A stretch of 29,090 bases of DNA, from the NCBI GenBank assembly GCA_036733965.1, contig DAIMZL010000031.1, forward strand, positions 1 through 29,090, written 5' to 3'. Shown in pieces: positions 1 to 8,562 of this stretch (the first letter of the stretch is position 1; every line of letters starts with the position of its first letter). The notes below the pieces were generated by a model. It did no database searches and had not been told where the DNA came from. It was given only the letters and a program-made list of their open reading frames with translations. This stretch comes from JAEXOD01 sp937930275 (GTDB taxonomy: Bacteria > Bacteroidota > Ignavibacteria > Ignavibacteriales > Melioribacteraceae). The position numbers were made by a program, and so were the translations under genes.

Positions 1-139
1 AGCTTAATTCATTTTGTACATATAATAAAATTAACAAACAAACGGCAACTGCCGCAGCCAGTCCAAAAATATTAATAAACGAATATCCTTTATATTTTTG
101 TAGATTTCGTAACGTTATTAATAAATAATTTTTCAACAT
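1..139 (-). CDS. ABC transporter permease (FtsX/MacB-like), N-terminal fragment
   Basis: The minus strand encodes 46 residues from an ATG at 139-137 and runs off the window edge, so only the N-terminus is seen. It begins MLKNYLLITLRNLQKYKGYS and continues with a hydrophobic stretch (about residues 21-42) ending YVQNELS. This is the typical start of the FtsX/MacB-family permeases of the FCB group: a short cytoplasmic amphipathic segment, then the first transmembrane helix. It lies 24 bp downstream of the ATPase stop codon on the same strand, so it is the membrane partner of that ATPase and of the fusion protein upstream. The family extrudes substrates or lipoproteins by mechanotransmission; the substrate here is unknown. 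Confidence 0.8.
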   Translation of the reverse strand, partial: MLKNYLLITLRNLQKYKGYSFINIFGLAAAVAVCLLILLYVQNELS

Positions 140-163
140 TTTATTATTGTTCCTATGAATTAA

Positions 164-853
164 TTACACATAGAATTTCTGTTTAAAATTTTCCGTAACA
201 ATTTTGCCGTCAAATAAATGGACTATTCTATTTCCGTATTCTGCATACAAAGGAGAGTGAGTTACCATAACAATTGTAGTTCCCGCTTCGTTTAAATCAG
301 TTAACATTTTCATTACTTCGTCTCCGTGTACCGAATCAAGATTACCCGTCGGTTCATCTGCTAAAATCAGTTTTGGGTTTGTAACAAGAGCGCGTGCTAC
401 AGCAACCCTTTGCTGTTGACCGCCTGAAAGTTGTTGAGGGAAATGATTTCTTCTATGTATTATCTGCATTCTTTCAAGAACGTTATTTACTCTTATTGTT
501 CTTTCTGTAGAAGATATTTTTAAATATAGTAAAGGGAGTTCAACGTTTTCGTAAACCGTAAGTTCGTCAATTAAATTAAAACTTTGGAATACAAACCCTA
601 TATTCTCTTTTCTAATTTGTGCTCTTTGTTTTTCGCTATATTTACTAACATTTTCACTCAAAAAAAAGAAATCACCTTCTGTCGGATTGTCGAGTAATCC
701 AAGTATATTCATTAAAGTCGATTTACCGCAGCCGGATGGACCCATTACGGATACAAATTCACCGGCATTTATTTCTAAATCCACATTATCCAAAGCAGTT
801 GTTTCAACCTCGTCGGTTCTAAAAATTTTTTTAAGTCCGGTTGTTTTAATCAT
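164..853 (-). CDS. ABC transporter ATP-binding protein (LolD/MacB type)
   Basis: A 229-residue single-domain ABC ATPase. Visible motifs: Walker A GPSGCGKST (38-46), Q-loop Gln90, signature LSGGQQQR (142-149), Walker B LILADEP (162-168) with the family-typical extension TGNLDS, and switch His199. The TGNLDS motif and the length match the MacB/LolD/FtsE branch (type VII ABC systems). It would act at the cytoplasmic face of the inner membrane, powering the FtsX-like permease encoded just downstream. The fusion-protein gene ends only 12 bp upstream, so the three genes form an operon. Transcription probably starts at the sigma-54-like promoter at 2148-2163. The substrate cannot be told from sequence. 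Confidence 0.93.
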   Translation of the reverse strand: MIKTTGLKKIFRTDEVETTALDNVDLEINAGEFVSVMGPSGCGKSTLMNILGLLDNPTEGDFFFLSENVSKYSEKQRAQIRKENIGFVFQSFNLIDELTVYENVELPLLYLKISSTERTIRVNNVLERMQIIHRRNHFPQQLSGGQQQRVAVARALVTNPKLILADEPTGNLDSVHGDEVMKMLTDLNEAGTTIVMVTHSPLYAEYGNRIVHLFDGKIVTENFKQKFYV

Positions 854-865
854 TTTATTTACCTT

Positions 866-2116
866 TTATTTTAATATTAATTTTTCCGTTTCGCCGTAAT
901 TATCATAAGAAGAAGTAATAACTTTGTCTCCAGGTTTTAAACCGTCCAAAACTTCAAAATATAGGGGGTTTTGCCTACCCAAAGTAATTTTTTGTTTTGT
1001 TGCAAATTTTTCGTCTTTGTTTAATAAATAAACCCACTCTCCTCCGGTTTTGGAATAAAATGCTCCGTTATCAAGCACTAAAGATTTTTCCGAATTTCCT
1101 AATTGCAGTTTAATATGAACTGTTTGTCCGCGTAATAAATTTTTCGGTTCTTTTTCCGTAAACATTAAATCTGCAATAAATTTTGAATTGTTTACCTGGG
1201 GATAAACGGTCTTTATTATTAAAGGAATTTTTTTGCCGTTAATTTCAAATTCTCCTACTAAACCGGTTCTAACCCTTGAAATATAGTGTTCGTCAATTTC
1301 CGCTTTTATTTTGTACGAATCGGTATTATCAATTCTTCCTAATTTGTATCCGGGGGTAACTGTTTGTCCTATTTCTGCAGATAATGCGGTTAACTGTCCT
1401 TTAATGGGTGATTTTACTGTTAAGTTTGCAAGCTGTTCTTCAACAAGCTTAAGATATTCTTTACTTCTTGTAACATTAGTTTCGTTTTGCTGCAATAATA
1501 AAATGTACGTTAACGAATCTTTTTTAATAGCTTCTTGCATTAATTTTTTGCTATTTAATAAATATTCGTATTCGTCTTTACTTTGGTTGTATTCGTTTTC
1601 CGAACACAGCTTTTTTTCGTATAAAGCTTTATTATTAAAGTATATTCTTTTTTGATTTAATAATCTTGTGTTTAATTCCAATAATTGATTTTCTTTATAT
1701 AAAAAGTTTTGTTCAAAGGTTAGTCTTGTTTGGCTAAATTGGTTTTCGGCTAAAATAAAATTAGATTGTGTATTCATTAGTTGTAATGACATATTTGGGT
1801 TGTCTAATTTTACTATTTTTTCACCAACTTCTACAAAAGCTCCTTCTTGAACAAATTTTTCAATTATTCTTCCCCCTTCGGTTAAATCTAAATAAAAAGT
1901 CTCAATAGGTTCAACACTTCCTATTATTGCAATATATTCTTGAAAATCGGCATTTTCAACTGTTGAAATAGTAATTTTGTTTTTATCTATTATTAGTTTA
2001 GTTGAATTATCTCGTATTGCAAAAACATAAATTAAAAAAATAACAAGTAGTGCTATTCCGCTTAAGTAAAAAATTCTATTTTTAGACCACTTATTTTTAT
2101 TTATGGGTTTATCCAT
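866..2116 (-). CDS. HlyD/MacA-family periplasmic membrane fusion protein
   Basis: A 416-residue adaptor with a short cytoplasmic N-terminus, one transmembrane helix (about 14-33), a first half-lipoyl/barrel segment, a long coiled-coil hairpin (about 108-230, rich in Leu, Gln, Asn and Glu), then the second lipoyl half around KSPIKGQLTALSAEIGQTV and a beta-barrel plus membrane-proximal C-terminus (ending near LKPGDKVITSSYD). This order is that of MacA/HlyD-type adaptors, which link an inner-membrane ABC transporter to an outer-membrane channel. No TolC-like gene is visible in the window. It is the first gene of the minus-strand operon and is divergent from the NtrC-type regulator, the arrangement expected of a transporter controlled by its neighbouring two-component system. 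Confidence 0.9.
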   Translation of the reverse strand: MDKPINKNKWSKNRIFYLSGIALLVIFLIYVFAIRDNSTKLIIDKNKITISTVENADFQEYIAIIGSVEPIETFYLDLTEGGRIIEKFVQEGAFVEVGEKIVKLDNPNMSLQLMNTQSNFILAENQFSQTRLTFEQNFLYKENQLLELNTRLLNQKRIYFNNKALYEKKLCSENEYNQSKDEYEYLLNSKKLMQEAIKKDSLTYILLLQQNETNVTRSKEYLKLVEEQLANLTVKSPIKGQLTALSAEIGQTVTPGYKLGRIDNTDSYKIKAEIDEHYISRVRTGLVGEFEINGKKIPLIIKTVYPQVNNSKFIADLMFTEKEPKNLLRGQTVHIKLQLGNSEKSLVLDNGAFYSKTGGEWVYLLNKDEKFATKQKITLGRQNPLYFEVLDGLKPGDKVITSSYDNYGETEKLILK

Positions 2117-2147
2117 TAAAAATATATCCTATTATTTGTATTTATAA

Positions 2148-2163
2148 TACAAGTACAATGCCA
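2148..2163 (-). promoter_or_regulatory. Candidate sigma-54 promoter of the efflux operon
   Basis: Read on the minus strand the 16 bases are TGGCATTGTACTTGTA, which fits the -24/-12 pattern TGGCAC-N5-TTGCA with the GG in place and correct 10-base spacing, but GT instead of GC at the -12 dinucleotide. The start point would fall near 2137, about 20 bp before the fusion-protein ATG at 2116. A sigma-54 activator gene lies directly divergent, which makes the match more credible than an isolated hit. Confidence 0.5.
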
Positions 2164-2214
2164 TATCAAATAACCCTTTATTTTGAATAGGTTTAAGGTT
2201 TTTTATTGTTTAAA

Positions 2215-2252
2215 GTGTTCGTTTTCGTACACCACCGTTCGGAATTGAACAG
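2215..2252. promoter_or_regulatory. Two tandem palindromes, candidate NtrC-type activator sites
   Basis: Site 1 (2215-2232) is GTGTTCG-TTTT-CGTACAC, an inverted repeat with one mismatch. Site 2 (2235-2252) is CCGTTCG-GAAT-TGAACAG, with the same 7-4-7 geometry and a similar core. The centres (2223.5 and 2243.5) are 20 bp apart, close to two helical turns, so dimers would sit on one face of the DNA. They lie about 80-115 bp upstream of the predicted sigma-54 start and about 65-100 bp upstream of the regulator gene, as expected for upstream activating sites. Confidence 0.5.
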
Positions 2253-2316
2253 AAATTTATTATATTAAAAATCAGTTTGTTAAACTTATTGTAAAAACTA
2301 AACTTTCTAAATAAAT

Positions 2317-3681
2317 ATGTCCAAAGTACTAATAATTGACGATAACGAAGATATTTTGCTTGCAGGCAGATTATTATTAAAACAACACTCGGATGTTGTT
2401 TTAACCGAAAAAAATCCGGAAAACATTTTTTCTCTACTAACTGCAAATAGATTTGACGTAATATTTTTAGATATGAATTTTACTAAAGATATGACTACCG
2501 GAAACGAAGGTTTTTATTGGTTAAAAGAGATCTTAAAGATTGACCCGATAGCAGTTGTTATCTTAATAACTGCATTTGGTGATGTTGAAATGGCAGTAAA
2601 AGCGATGAAGGAAGGAGCTACTGATTTTGTACTTAAACCTTGGCAAAACGAAAAATTTTTAGCAACTTTTTCTTCTGCGCTTAAATTAAGAGAATCTCGA
2701 TTAGAACTTGAAAAGGTAAAATCGAAACAGGAATTTTTATTAAACGAATTTGACACCGGTTTTGGTGATATTATCGGTACTTCGGATGCAATGCGTAAGG
2801 TTTTTGGTACAATTAATAAAGTTGCGGAAACGGATGCCAATGTTTTAATTCTTGGTGAAAACGGTACGGGCAAAGAGTTAGTTGCAAGGTCGTTGTATAA
2901 AAAATCTAAACGAGCAAAAGATGTTTTTGTAAGTGTTGATATGGGGGCTATTACTCATTCACTTTTTGAAAGCGAGCTTTTTGGTCATGTAAAAGGTGCT
3001 TTTACGGATGCCAAAGAAGATAGAGCGGGTAGATTTGAAATTGCTTCGGGGGGTACTTTGTTTTTGGATGAAATCGGCAATATTCCGTTTGATTTGCAGT
3101 CTAAATTATTAACAGCTATTCAAAAACGTGAAATTACTCGTGTTGGCAGTAATAAACCCGTAAGCATTGATATCCGATTAATTTGCGCTACAAATATGCC
3201 TATATACGATTTAGTAAGTGCTAACAAGTTTAGGCAAGATTTACTATATAGAATTAATACTGTCGAAATTTATTTACCACCTTTACGCGAAAGAGAGGAA
3301 GATATATTTTTATTAGCCGAACATTTTTTGTACTTATATAAAAAGAAATATAATAAACATAATTTAAAATTTGATACTTCTACATTTAAACAGTTCGAAA
3401 GTTATAATTGGCCCGGTAACGTACGAGAACTTCAACACTCAATTGAACGAGCCGTTATCCTTTGTGATTCTAATTTACTTAAACCAAGCGATTTCTTTTT
3501 AAATAAGTCAGCAGTAAAAAAAGATGAAGTATTTAGTGATACATTTAATTTAGAAGAAATTGAAAAAAGTATAATTCAAAAAGCAATGTTAAAATACCAA
3601 GGCAATATTACAAAAGTTGCAAAAGAACTTGGTTTAACGCGTACATCTTTATATAGAAGAATGGAAAAATATAACTTGTAA
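2317..3681 (+). CDS. Sigma-54-dependent response regulator (NtrC/AtoC family)
   Basis: A 454-residue regulator with three domains. Receiver (about 1-125): acidic pair D8/D9, phosphoacceptor Asp52 in FLDMNF, Thr85, Lys108. AAA+ domain (about 150-390): Walker A GENGTGKE (180-187), sigma-54-contact loop GAFTDA (228-233, a variant of GAFTGA), Walker B GTLFLDEIG (246-254), and NWPGNVRELQ (364-373). C-terminal Fis-type helix-turn-helix (about 415-454, LGLTRTSLYRRMEKY). It should activate sigma-54 promoters when phosphorylated by the kinase encoded 1 bp downstream. The divergent efflux operon with its -24/-12-like promoter and tandem palindromes is the obvious target. Confidence 0.95.
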   Translation: MSKVLIIDDNEDILLAGRLLLKQHSDVVLTEKNPENIFSLLTANRFDVIFLDMNFTKDMTTGNEGFYWLKEILKIDPIAVVILITAFGDVEMAVKAMKEGATDFVLKPWQNEKFLATFSSALKLRESRLELEKVKSKQEFLLNEFDTGFGDIIGTSDAMRKVFGTINKVAETDANVLILGENGTGKELVARSLYKKSKRAKDVFVSVDMGAITHSLFESELFGHVKGAFTDAKEDRAGRFEIASGGTLFLDEIGNIPFDLQSKLLTAIQKREITRVGSNKPVSIDIRLICATNMPIYDLVSANKFRQDLLYRINTVEIYLPPLREREEDIFLLAEHFLYLYKKKYNKHNLKFDTSTFKQFESYNWPGNVRELQHSIERAVILCDSNLLKPSDFFLNKSAVKKDEVFSDTFNLEEIEKSIIQKAMLKYQGNITKVAKELGLTRTSLYRRMEKYNL

Positions 3682-3682
3682 T

Positions 3683-5047
3683 ATGAAAAATTTTAATATT
3701 AACGTTGTAATTAGAATTTGTTTTATATCTATAATGATATTTATAAATTATTATTTGTTTTTTTATAAATATTCTTACGCTTTAATTTTTTTTGTTTTTT
3801 TTATAATAGTTTGGCAGGTGTTTTTACTTGTTAAATTTGTTAATAAAACTAATTACGAACTTTATTCGTTTTTGCAATCTATAAAGTATTCTGATTATTC
3901 GGTAAATTATAATTTTGATAAGTACGGAAAATCATTTAAAAACATTTCTGATGAATTTAACAATATTATTTCAAAATTTAGACAATCGCGCAGCGATAAA
4001 GAGGAAAGTTTATTATACCTACAAACTACTATTGAGCATGTGGGGGTAGGTTTATTATCTTTTGATAGTTTAGGAAAGATTGATTTAATTAATAGAAACG
4101 CAAAAAAAATTCTTAAAATTAATACGGCTAAAGACTTAGGAGCATTAAACGGAATATCAGAAAATTTTGGTGATTTTATATACAAACTTGCTCCGGGTCA
4201 ACAAATTACTTTTCCGTTAAATTATAAAGACGAAACGATTTTATTACTGCTTTATGCAACCGAGTTTAAAATGAGGGGGCAAACTTATAAAATTGTTACT
4301 ATCCAAAACATACAACCCGAAATAGAAAAAAAGGAAATTGAAGCATATCAAAAGTTAATACGTGTTTTAACTCACGAGATAATGAATTCGGTTACTCCCA
4401 TTTCTTCTTTGGCTTCTACAGCCGAAAACATGTTAAAAAAAGATATTAATGAGCACCATTTGAATAATGAGTTAATAGATGACTTGGTTTTAGCGGTGGA
4501 AACAATTAAAAAGAGAAGCGAAGGGCTTGTAAAGTTTGTTGAAAAATACAGAGACCTTGCTAAAGTTCCTAAACCAAATTTTGAGATTTTTCAAGTCGCG
4601 GAGTTATTTAATAGAATTAAAATTTTAATGGATTCTGCCTTAAAAAATCAAAAAATTATTTTTGTATCGGAAATTAGTCCGGTTAATTTGGAAATTAACG
4701 CTGACCAAGATTTGTTGGAACAGGTATTAATTAATTTGTTAAACAATTCTGTTTATTCTATAAATCAAAAATTAAACGCAGTAATGGTTGATAATAACTA
4801 TATAGGAAAAATTGAACTAAAAGCATTTATTGATGAAAGAGGAAAAGCAGTAATAAAAATTAGTGATAACGGAGCCGGAATTGAAAAAGATATAATTGAA
4901 AAGATATTTATTCCCTTTTTTACAACTAAAAAAGAGGGGTCGGGTATTGGATTAAGTATCTCGAAGCAAATAATAAATGCTCATTACGGAACTTTATCTG
5001 TTCAGTCGGTAATTGAAAAAAACACTACTTTTACTATTCGCTTTTAA
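3683..5047 (+). CDS. Membrane sensor histidine kinase (NtrY-like), partner of the NtrC-type regulator
   Basis: A 454-residue kinase starting one base after the regulator stop, so translation is probably coupled. Two transmembrane helices (about 7-27 and 31-52) leave almost no periplasmic loop, which suggests sensing within or at the membrane. A HAMP-like linker and a PAS-like domain (about 110-215) follow. H-box LTHEIMNSVTPI has the phosphorylated His231. The ATPase domain has the N-box around NLLNNSVYS (351-359), G1 DNGAGI (395-400), F-box PFFTTK and G2 GSGIGLSI (419-426). It should phosphorylate Asp52 of the regulator. Pairs of this kind next to MacAB-like transporters are common in the FCB group; the signal is unknown. 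Confidence 0.93.
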   Translation: MKNFNINVVIRICFISIMIFINYYLFFYKYSYALIFFVFFIIVWQVFLLVKFVNKTNYELYSFLQSIKYSDYSVNYNFDKYGKSFKNISDEFNNIISKFRQSRSDKEESLLYLQTTIEHVGVGLLSFDSLGKIDLINRNAKKILKINTAKDLGALNGISENFGDFIYKLAPGQQITFPLNYKDETILLLLYATEFKMRGQTYKIVTIQNIQPEIEKKEIEAYQKLIRVLTHEIMNSVTPISSLASTAENMLKKDINEHHLNNELIDDLVLAVETIKKRSEGLVKFVEKYRDLAKVPKPNFEIFQVAELFNRIKILMDSALKNQKIIFVSEISPVNLEINADQDLLEQVLINLLNNSVYSINQKLNAVMVDNNYIGKIELKAFIDERGKAVIKISDNGAGIEKDIIEKIFIPFFTTKKEGSGIGLSISKQIINAHYGTLSVQSVIEKNTTFTIRF

Positions 5048-5141
5048 TATATTTGTGTTTTAAATTATTTAAATTCTTAAATTTGTTTGAGATATTTTTT
5101 TATTAATTGTTCATTTTAATTATGTGATAGTTGAGCTTATT

Positions 5142-5561
5142 ATGAAAAATTTTATAATTTTAATCGTTTTGGTTTTAATAGTTTTTGCTTGCAGTAAAAA
5201 TGATGAAGTTAAAGTAGAATTATTTAGTCCGGAAGCATTTTGTTATTCTTTAGATAGCGGGTGGGAATTAAATGCTGCGGTTAATGTTAAAGGATTTAAG
5301 CAAGAAGAGAAAAACGGCATTTTTGAATCTAAAATTTCTTATTCTGTCGATTTAATGACTCCGGGTAATAATATCAAATCCGGAATATTTAAGGATGTAA
5401 TTGACAAAAAGAGTAATGAAAAAATAATGGATATTGCATTGGAATGCCAAGTAGTTTTAGATAGTACTTACGAAAAAGGGGACTATACGATAATTTTTAA
5501 TGTTAAAGACGAATTAAGCGGTAAAACTAAAGATATAAATAAAACTTTTAAGGTTGAATAA
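5142..5561 (+). CDS. Small lipoprotein of unknown function
   Basis: A 139-residue product if translation starts at the ATG at 5142. A longer reading from a GTG at 5124 would put extra residues before an otherwise perfect signal peptide, so the ATG is preferred. The N-terminus MKNFIILIVLVLIVFAC is a lipoprotein signal with lipobox VFAC, making Cys17 the lipidated residue, followed by SKND. The mature part (about 120 residues) looks beta-rich, with no motif I can assign. Its stop overlaps the start of the next gene by one base (TAATG), so the two are coupled, yet the neighbour is a cytoplasmic ArsC-like protein. Confidence 0.75.
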   Translation: MKNFIILIVLVLIVFACSKNDEVKVELFSPEAFCYSLDSGWELNAAVNVKGFKQEEKNGIFESKISYSVDLMTPGNNIKSGIFKDVIDKKSNEKIMDIALECQVVLDSTYEKGDYTIIFNVKDELSGKTKDINKTFKVE

Positions 5562-5905
5562 TGTCGGTTGAAAATTTACAAATTTTTGGGGTCAAAGATT
5601 GCAAAGACACCCAAAAAGCAGAACGTTTTTTTAAAGAAAGGAATATTAAATTTCAGTTTCGCAATTTAGCCGAAAAAGGGATTAGCAAAGGTGAACTGGA
5701 AAGCATTAAACGTAAATTTTCTATTGATGAGCTTTTAAATACGAAAGGAAAAGAATACCGCAAGAGAAATTTACAATATATTAAGTTTGAAAAAGAAGAA
5801 GAACTATTAAATGATCCTTTGCTTTTTGTAACTCCTATTGTTAGAACTAAAACTGATGTTACGATTGGGTATTGTCCCGATATTTGGAAAGAATGGATGA
5901 AATAA
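5561..5905 (+). CDS. ArsC/Spx/YffB-family thioredoxin-fold protein
   Basis: A 114-residue protein of the ArsC-like superfamily. The N-terminus LQIFGVKDCKDTQKAERFF has the characteristic strand, single Cys14 (in KDCKDT) and helix. The later stretch LLNTKGKEYRKRNL and the LLFVTPIVRTK segment with cis-Pro match the family layout (Glx-LLN-kG at the middle, TPIVR near the end). A second Cys105 lies near the C-terminus. Members include arsenate reductases, the YffB group and the Spx regulators. The sequence does not have the CxxC of Spx and does not prove arsenate reduction, so the reaction is left open. Translation is coupled to the upstream lipoprotein by a TAATG overlap. Confidence 0.82.
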   Translation: MSVENLQIFGVKDCKDTQKAERFFKERNIKFQFRNLAEKGISKGELESIKRKFSIDELLNTKGKEYRKRNLQYIKFEKEEELLNDPLLFVTPIVRTKTDVTIGYCPDIWKEWMK

Positions 5906-6101
5906 TATATTCTTCTAAAAATAAAACGAAAAAGAATGATGAAACTTGGAGACAATAGACAGTAGATTTTAGACGAGATTAATTTTAACTTAGACGGAAA
6001 AAATCGATTTATCTTTATCAATAACAAATAAGTCGGGTTAATAGAAAATTTTTTGCAATTTTTCTTAACTTGTAAACAACAATGATAAAATTAATCTTTT
6101 A

Positions 6102-6716
6102 TTAAAATAATATTTGATAGTTATTTAACTCTTTTTCCAATTGCGAATTAGAAATAAATCTAATTGCATTCCACCCGATATTTTTAGCACCGTCCACATA
6201 TTCTTGTACGTCATCTATAAAAATATGTTCTTCGGGTTCATATCCGGTATATGCCATTACGGCATTATAAATTGCCGGTTCGGGTTTTACGGCCTTAACT
6301 TCGTGAGAAAGTATTAATTTATCAAAATTTTCAAAAAACTTGTAATGTCCGTATCCGAATTTTTGATGAATGTAGTTGGTGTTTGATAAAAGTACTAATT
6401 TATAGTTCTTTTTTAAAATCGGTAAAAGGGATGTTAAATTTTCGTTGACGGTAAAAATTTCAGAATAAATTCTGCAAAAAGTTTCACCGTCAATCTTGTG
6501 TTCGGTAAAATCGAGCATTTTGTCAATGAACTCTTCGGTACTTATATCAAATTTTTCGTATGCACGATGTAGGTGATAATTAACTTGATATAAATTGTAA
6601 AATCTTTTACCCAATCCTTCTTCAATTAAATCCAGTCTGTTAATTATAATATTGTAATCAAACGGAATTAATACGTTTCCCAAGTCAAAAACTACGGCTT
6701 TAATTTTTTTCATCAT
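6102..6716 (-). CDS. HAD-superfamily hydrolase, YihX-like phosphatase
   Basis: A 204-residue HAD hydrolase. Motif I is VVFDLGNVLIPFD with nucleophile Asp11; as in YihX (alpha-glucose-1-phosphate phosphatase) the second position of DxD is Gly and the acidic residue comes later (Asp20). Motif II is LLSNTN with Ser111, motif III is KAVKPEPAIY with Lys144, and motif IV is FIDDV with Asp168/Asp169. The helical insert (about 25-95) makes it a C1-cap enzyme acting on a small phosphorylated substrate. It is a lone minus-strand gene; an AAAGG ribosome binding site lies about 9 bases before the ATGATG start. The substrate cannot be fixed from sequence. Confidence 0.88.
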   Translation of the reverse strand: MMKKIKAVVFDLGNVLIPFDYNIIINRLDLIEEGLGKRFYNLYQVNYHLHRAYEKFDISTEEFIDKMLDFTEHKIDGETFCRIYSEIFTVNENLTSLLPILKKNYKLVLLSNTNYIHQKFGYGHYKFFENFDKLILSHEVKAVKPEPAIYNAVMAYTGYEPEEHIFIDDVQEYVDGAKNIGWNAIRFISNSQLEKELNNYQILF

Positions 6717-7197
6717 TATTTTTACCTTTTTATAATATAAAAATATTAAAAATAATGATAATTAAAAAGATAAAACAAAAAAACATAAATATTAAAATAT
6801 ATTTATATTTTTTATAGTTCATACAAAATATTATTTACTTATATATTTCTATTTTTAATATATGTTTTTACAAGACAATTTTAAGTATATCATTTTATAA
6901 TCGATTGTATTATAAAAAGATAACCGTATGATAGCGGGTAATAAAAAAAACAAGTTACACAGCGGCGGTGAAGATTGTTTTATCGCACGTCTTAATATAA
7001 GATATGCTATCCTAATAAGTTGGGACGGAACAATATTTACCAAAATATTCTTTTTTAGATAAATAAATTTGCAATTAAAAGTAAAAAATAAACCAATGCT
7101 TATAACTTATTATAAACTAATCAGTTACAAATATATTAACTTGGAAATTAATTTTAATTTTTGTATATTTAATAATTTTTTATAAAAACTTTGTCAA
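6717..7197. other. 481-bp AT-rich intergenic region between HAD gene and mnmE
   Basis: This divergent spacer holds the promoters of the HAD gene and of mnmE. Most of it is very AT-rich with A/T-only imperfect palindromes near 6786-6808. A short GC-richer island at about 6930-7025 stands out and contains a 6-bp inverted pair (GATAGC, GCTATC). A 62-codon minus-strand reading frame across it has no ribosome binding site and no recognisable product. I see no tRNA, no DnaA-box cluster and no parS here. Confidence 0.6.
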
Positions 7198-8556
7198 ATG
7201 AACCTATTAATTAATGATATAATAACTGCGGTTGCTACTCCTATTGGTGAAGGAGCAATATCCGTTATTCGTGTTAGCGGCGAAAACAGTTTTAGAACGG
7301 TAGATTCCATATTTAAAGGGAAGACAAAAATAAGCTTTGCGGCATCGCATACAATCCATTACGGTAAAATTATTGATGAAAAGGGGGTTGTTGTAGATGA
7401 CGTACTTGTTTCTGTTTTTAGAGGACCAAACTCGTACACCGGAGAAGATTCGGTTGAAATTAGTACTCACGGGAATAGTATTATAACAAAAAAAATATTG
7501 GAATTATTACTAAGCAAAGATGTTAGAAGTGCCGAACCGGGAGAGTTTACCAAACGTGCGTTTTTAAACGGAAAAATTGATTTATCGCAGGCAGAAGCAG
7601 TTTTGGATTTAATTAAATCAAGAACCGATTCTGCTTTAAGAGGAGCGCGCAACCAGCTTGACGGATTGCTGTCTCAAAAAGTTCACGTGCTTAGACAGTC
7701 GTTGTTAAATGCATCTTCATTAATTGAACTTGAACTGGATTTTAGCGAAGAAGGTTACGAGTTTATGCCTAAAGGCGAAATAATAGAAAAAATTGATAAA
7801 GTACTAAAAGAAATTGACTATTTATTGGATTCTTATCGCTTTGGTAAAGTTTTAAGAGACGGTATAAATTTAGCAATTATCGGTGAACCGAATGTAGGAA
7901 AATCATCTCTGCTTAATTATATACTTAAAGAAGCAAGGGCAATTGTTAGTGATATACCCGGTACTACAAGAGATATTATTAGAGAAGAAATATCGATTGA
8001 CGGAGTATTATTTAAAATTTTTGATACAGCCGGTATCCGTAAATCGGAAGATATAATAGAAATAGAAGGGGTAAAAAGATCGCTTGAAGCAGTAAAAAAT
8101 GCTGATGTTATTTTGTGGTTAACCGATGTTAATAATAATTATAGCGAAACAATTAAAAACGAACTAAATAAATTTACTAATCCAAAAAAAATAATTAAGG
8201 TAGTTAATAAAATTGATTTAGGACAAAATAATGATATAGAAGCTGATGTTTATATTTCTTCCAAGACCGGTGAAGGGATAAGTACTCTTTTTGATGAGAT
8301 GAAAAAACATGCTGTAGGAGAAGGAGTATATACCGAAAAATCGACAGTTATAAACAATGTTCGCCATTATAACGCACTTAAGCGAACCGTAGAGTATCTT
8401 GATTCGGCTAAAAATTCAATATACCAAGAAATGAGCGGGGAGTTTATTGCGGTTGATTTGCGCAATGCGATTGACTCGTTGTCTGAAATTATCGGGATTG
8501 TTACTACAGATGATATATTAAACAATATATTCGATAAATTTTGTATCGGAAAATAA
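7198..8556 (+). CDS. mnmE: tRNA uridine-5-carboxymethylaminomethyl GTPase MnmE
   Basis: A 452-residue protein of normal length with the complete MnmE plan: N-terminal tetrahydrofolate-binding domain (about 1-120, with TGEDSVEISTHG), helical domain, inserted G domain (about 220-375) and C-terminal helices ending in FCIGK, the conserved Cys motif. G-domain motifs are G1 GEPNVGKS (229-236), G2-region GTTRD, G3 DTAG (276-279) and G4 NKID (337-340). With MnmG it installs the cmnm5 group on wobble uridine 34 of certain tRNAs. No clear ribosome binding site precedes the ATG. It is followed by the parS array and then mnmG on the same strand. Confidence 0.98.
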   Translation: MNLLINDIITAVATPIGEGAISVIRVSGENSFRTVDSIFKGKTKISFAASHTIHYGKIIDEKGVVVDDVLVSVFRGPNSYTGEDSVEISTHGNSIITKKILELLLSKDVRSAEPGEFTKRAFLNGKIDLSQAEAVLDLIKSRTDSALRGARNQLDGLLSQKVHVLRQSLLNASSLIELELDFSEEGYEFMPKGEIIEKIDKVLKEIDYLLDSYRFGKVLRDGINLAIIGEPNVGKSSLLNYILKEARAIVSDIPGTTRDIIREEISIDGVLFKIFDTAGIRKSEDIIEIEGVKRSLEAVKNADVILWLTDVNNNYSETIKNELNKFTNPKKIIKVVNKIDLGQNNDIEADVYISSKTGEGISTLFDEMKKHAVGEGVYTEKSTVINNVRHYNALKRTVEYLDSAKNSIYQEMSGEFIAVDLRNAIDSLSEIIGIVTTDDILNNIFDKFCIGK

Positions 8557-8562
8557 TTTTAA

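Noticed and set aside
2210..2446. Minus-strand 78-codon frame over the start of the response regulator
   Set aside because: It is antisense to a clear receiver domain and to the predicted operators; no independent support.
6855..7043. 62-codon minus-strand reading frame upstream of mnmE
   Set aside because: No ribosome binding site, no recognisable motif, and the spacer is expected to hold promoters; treated as chance.
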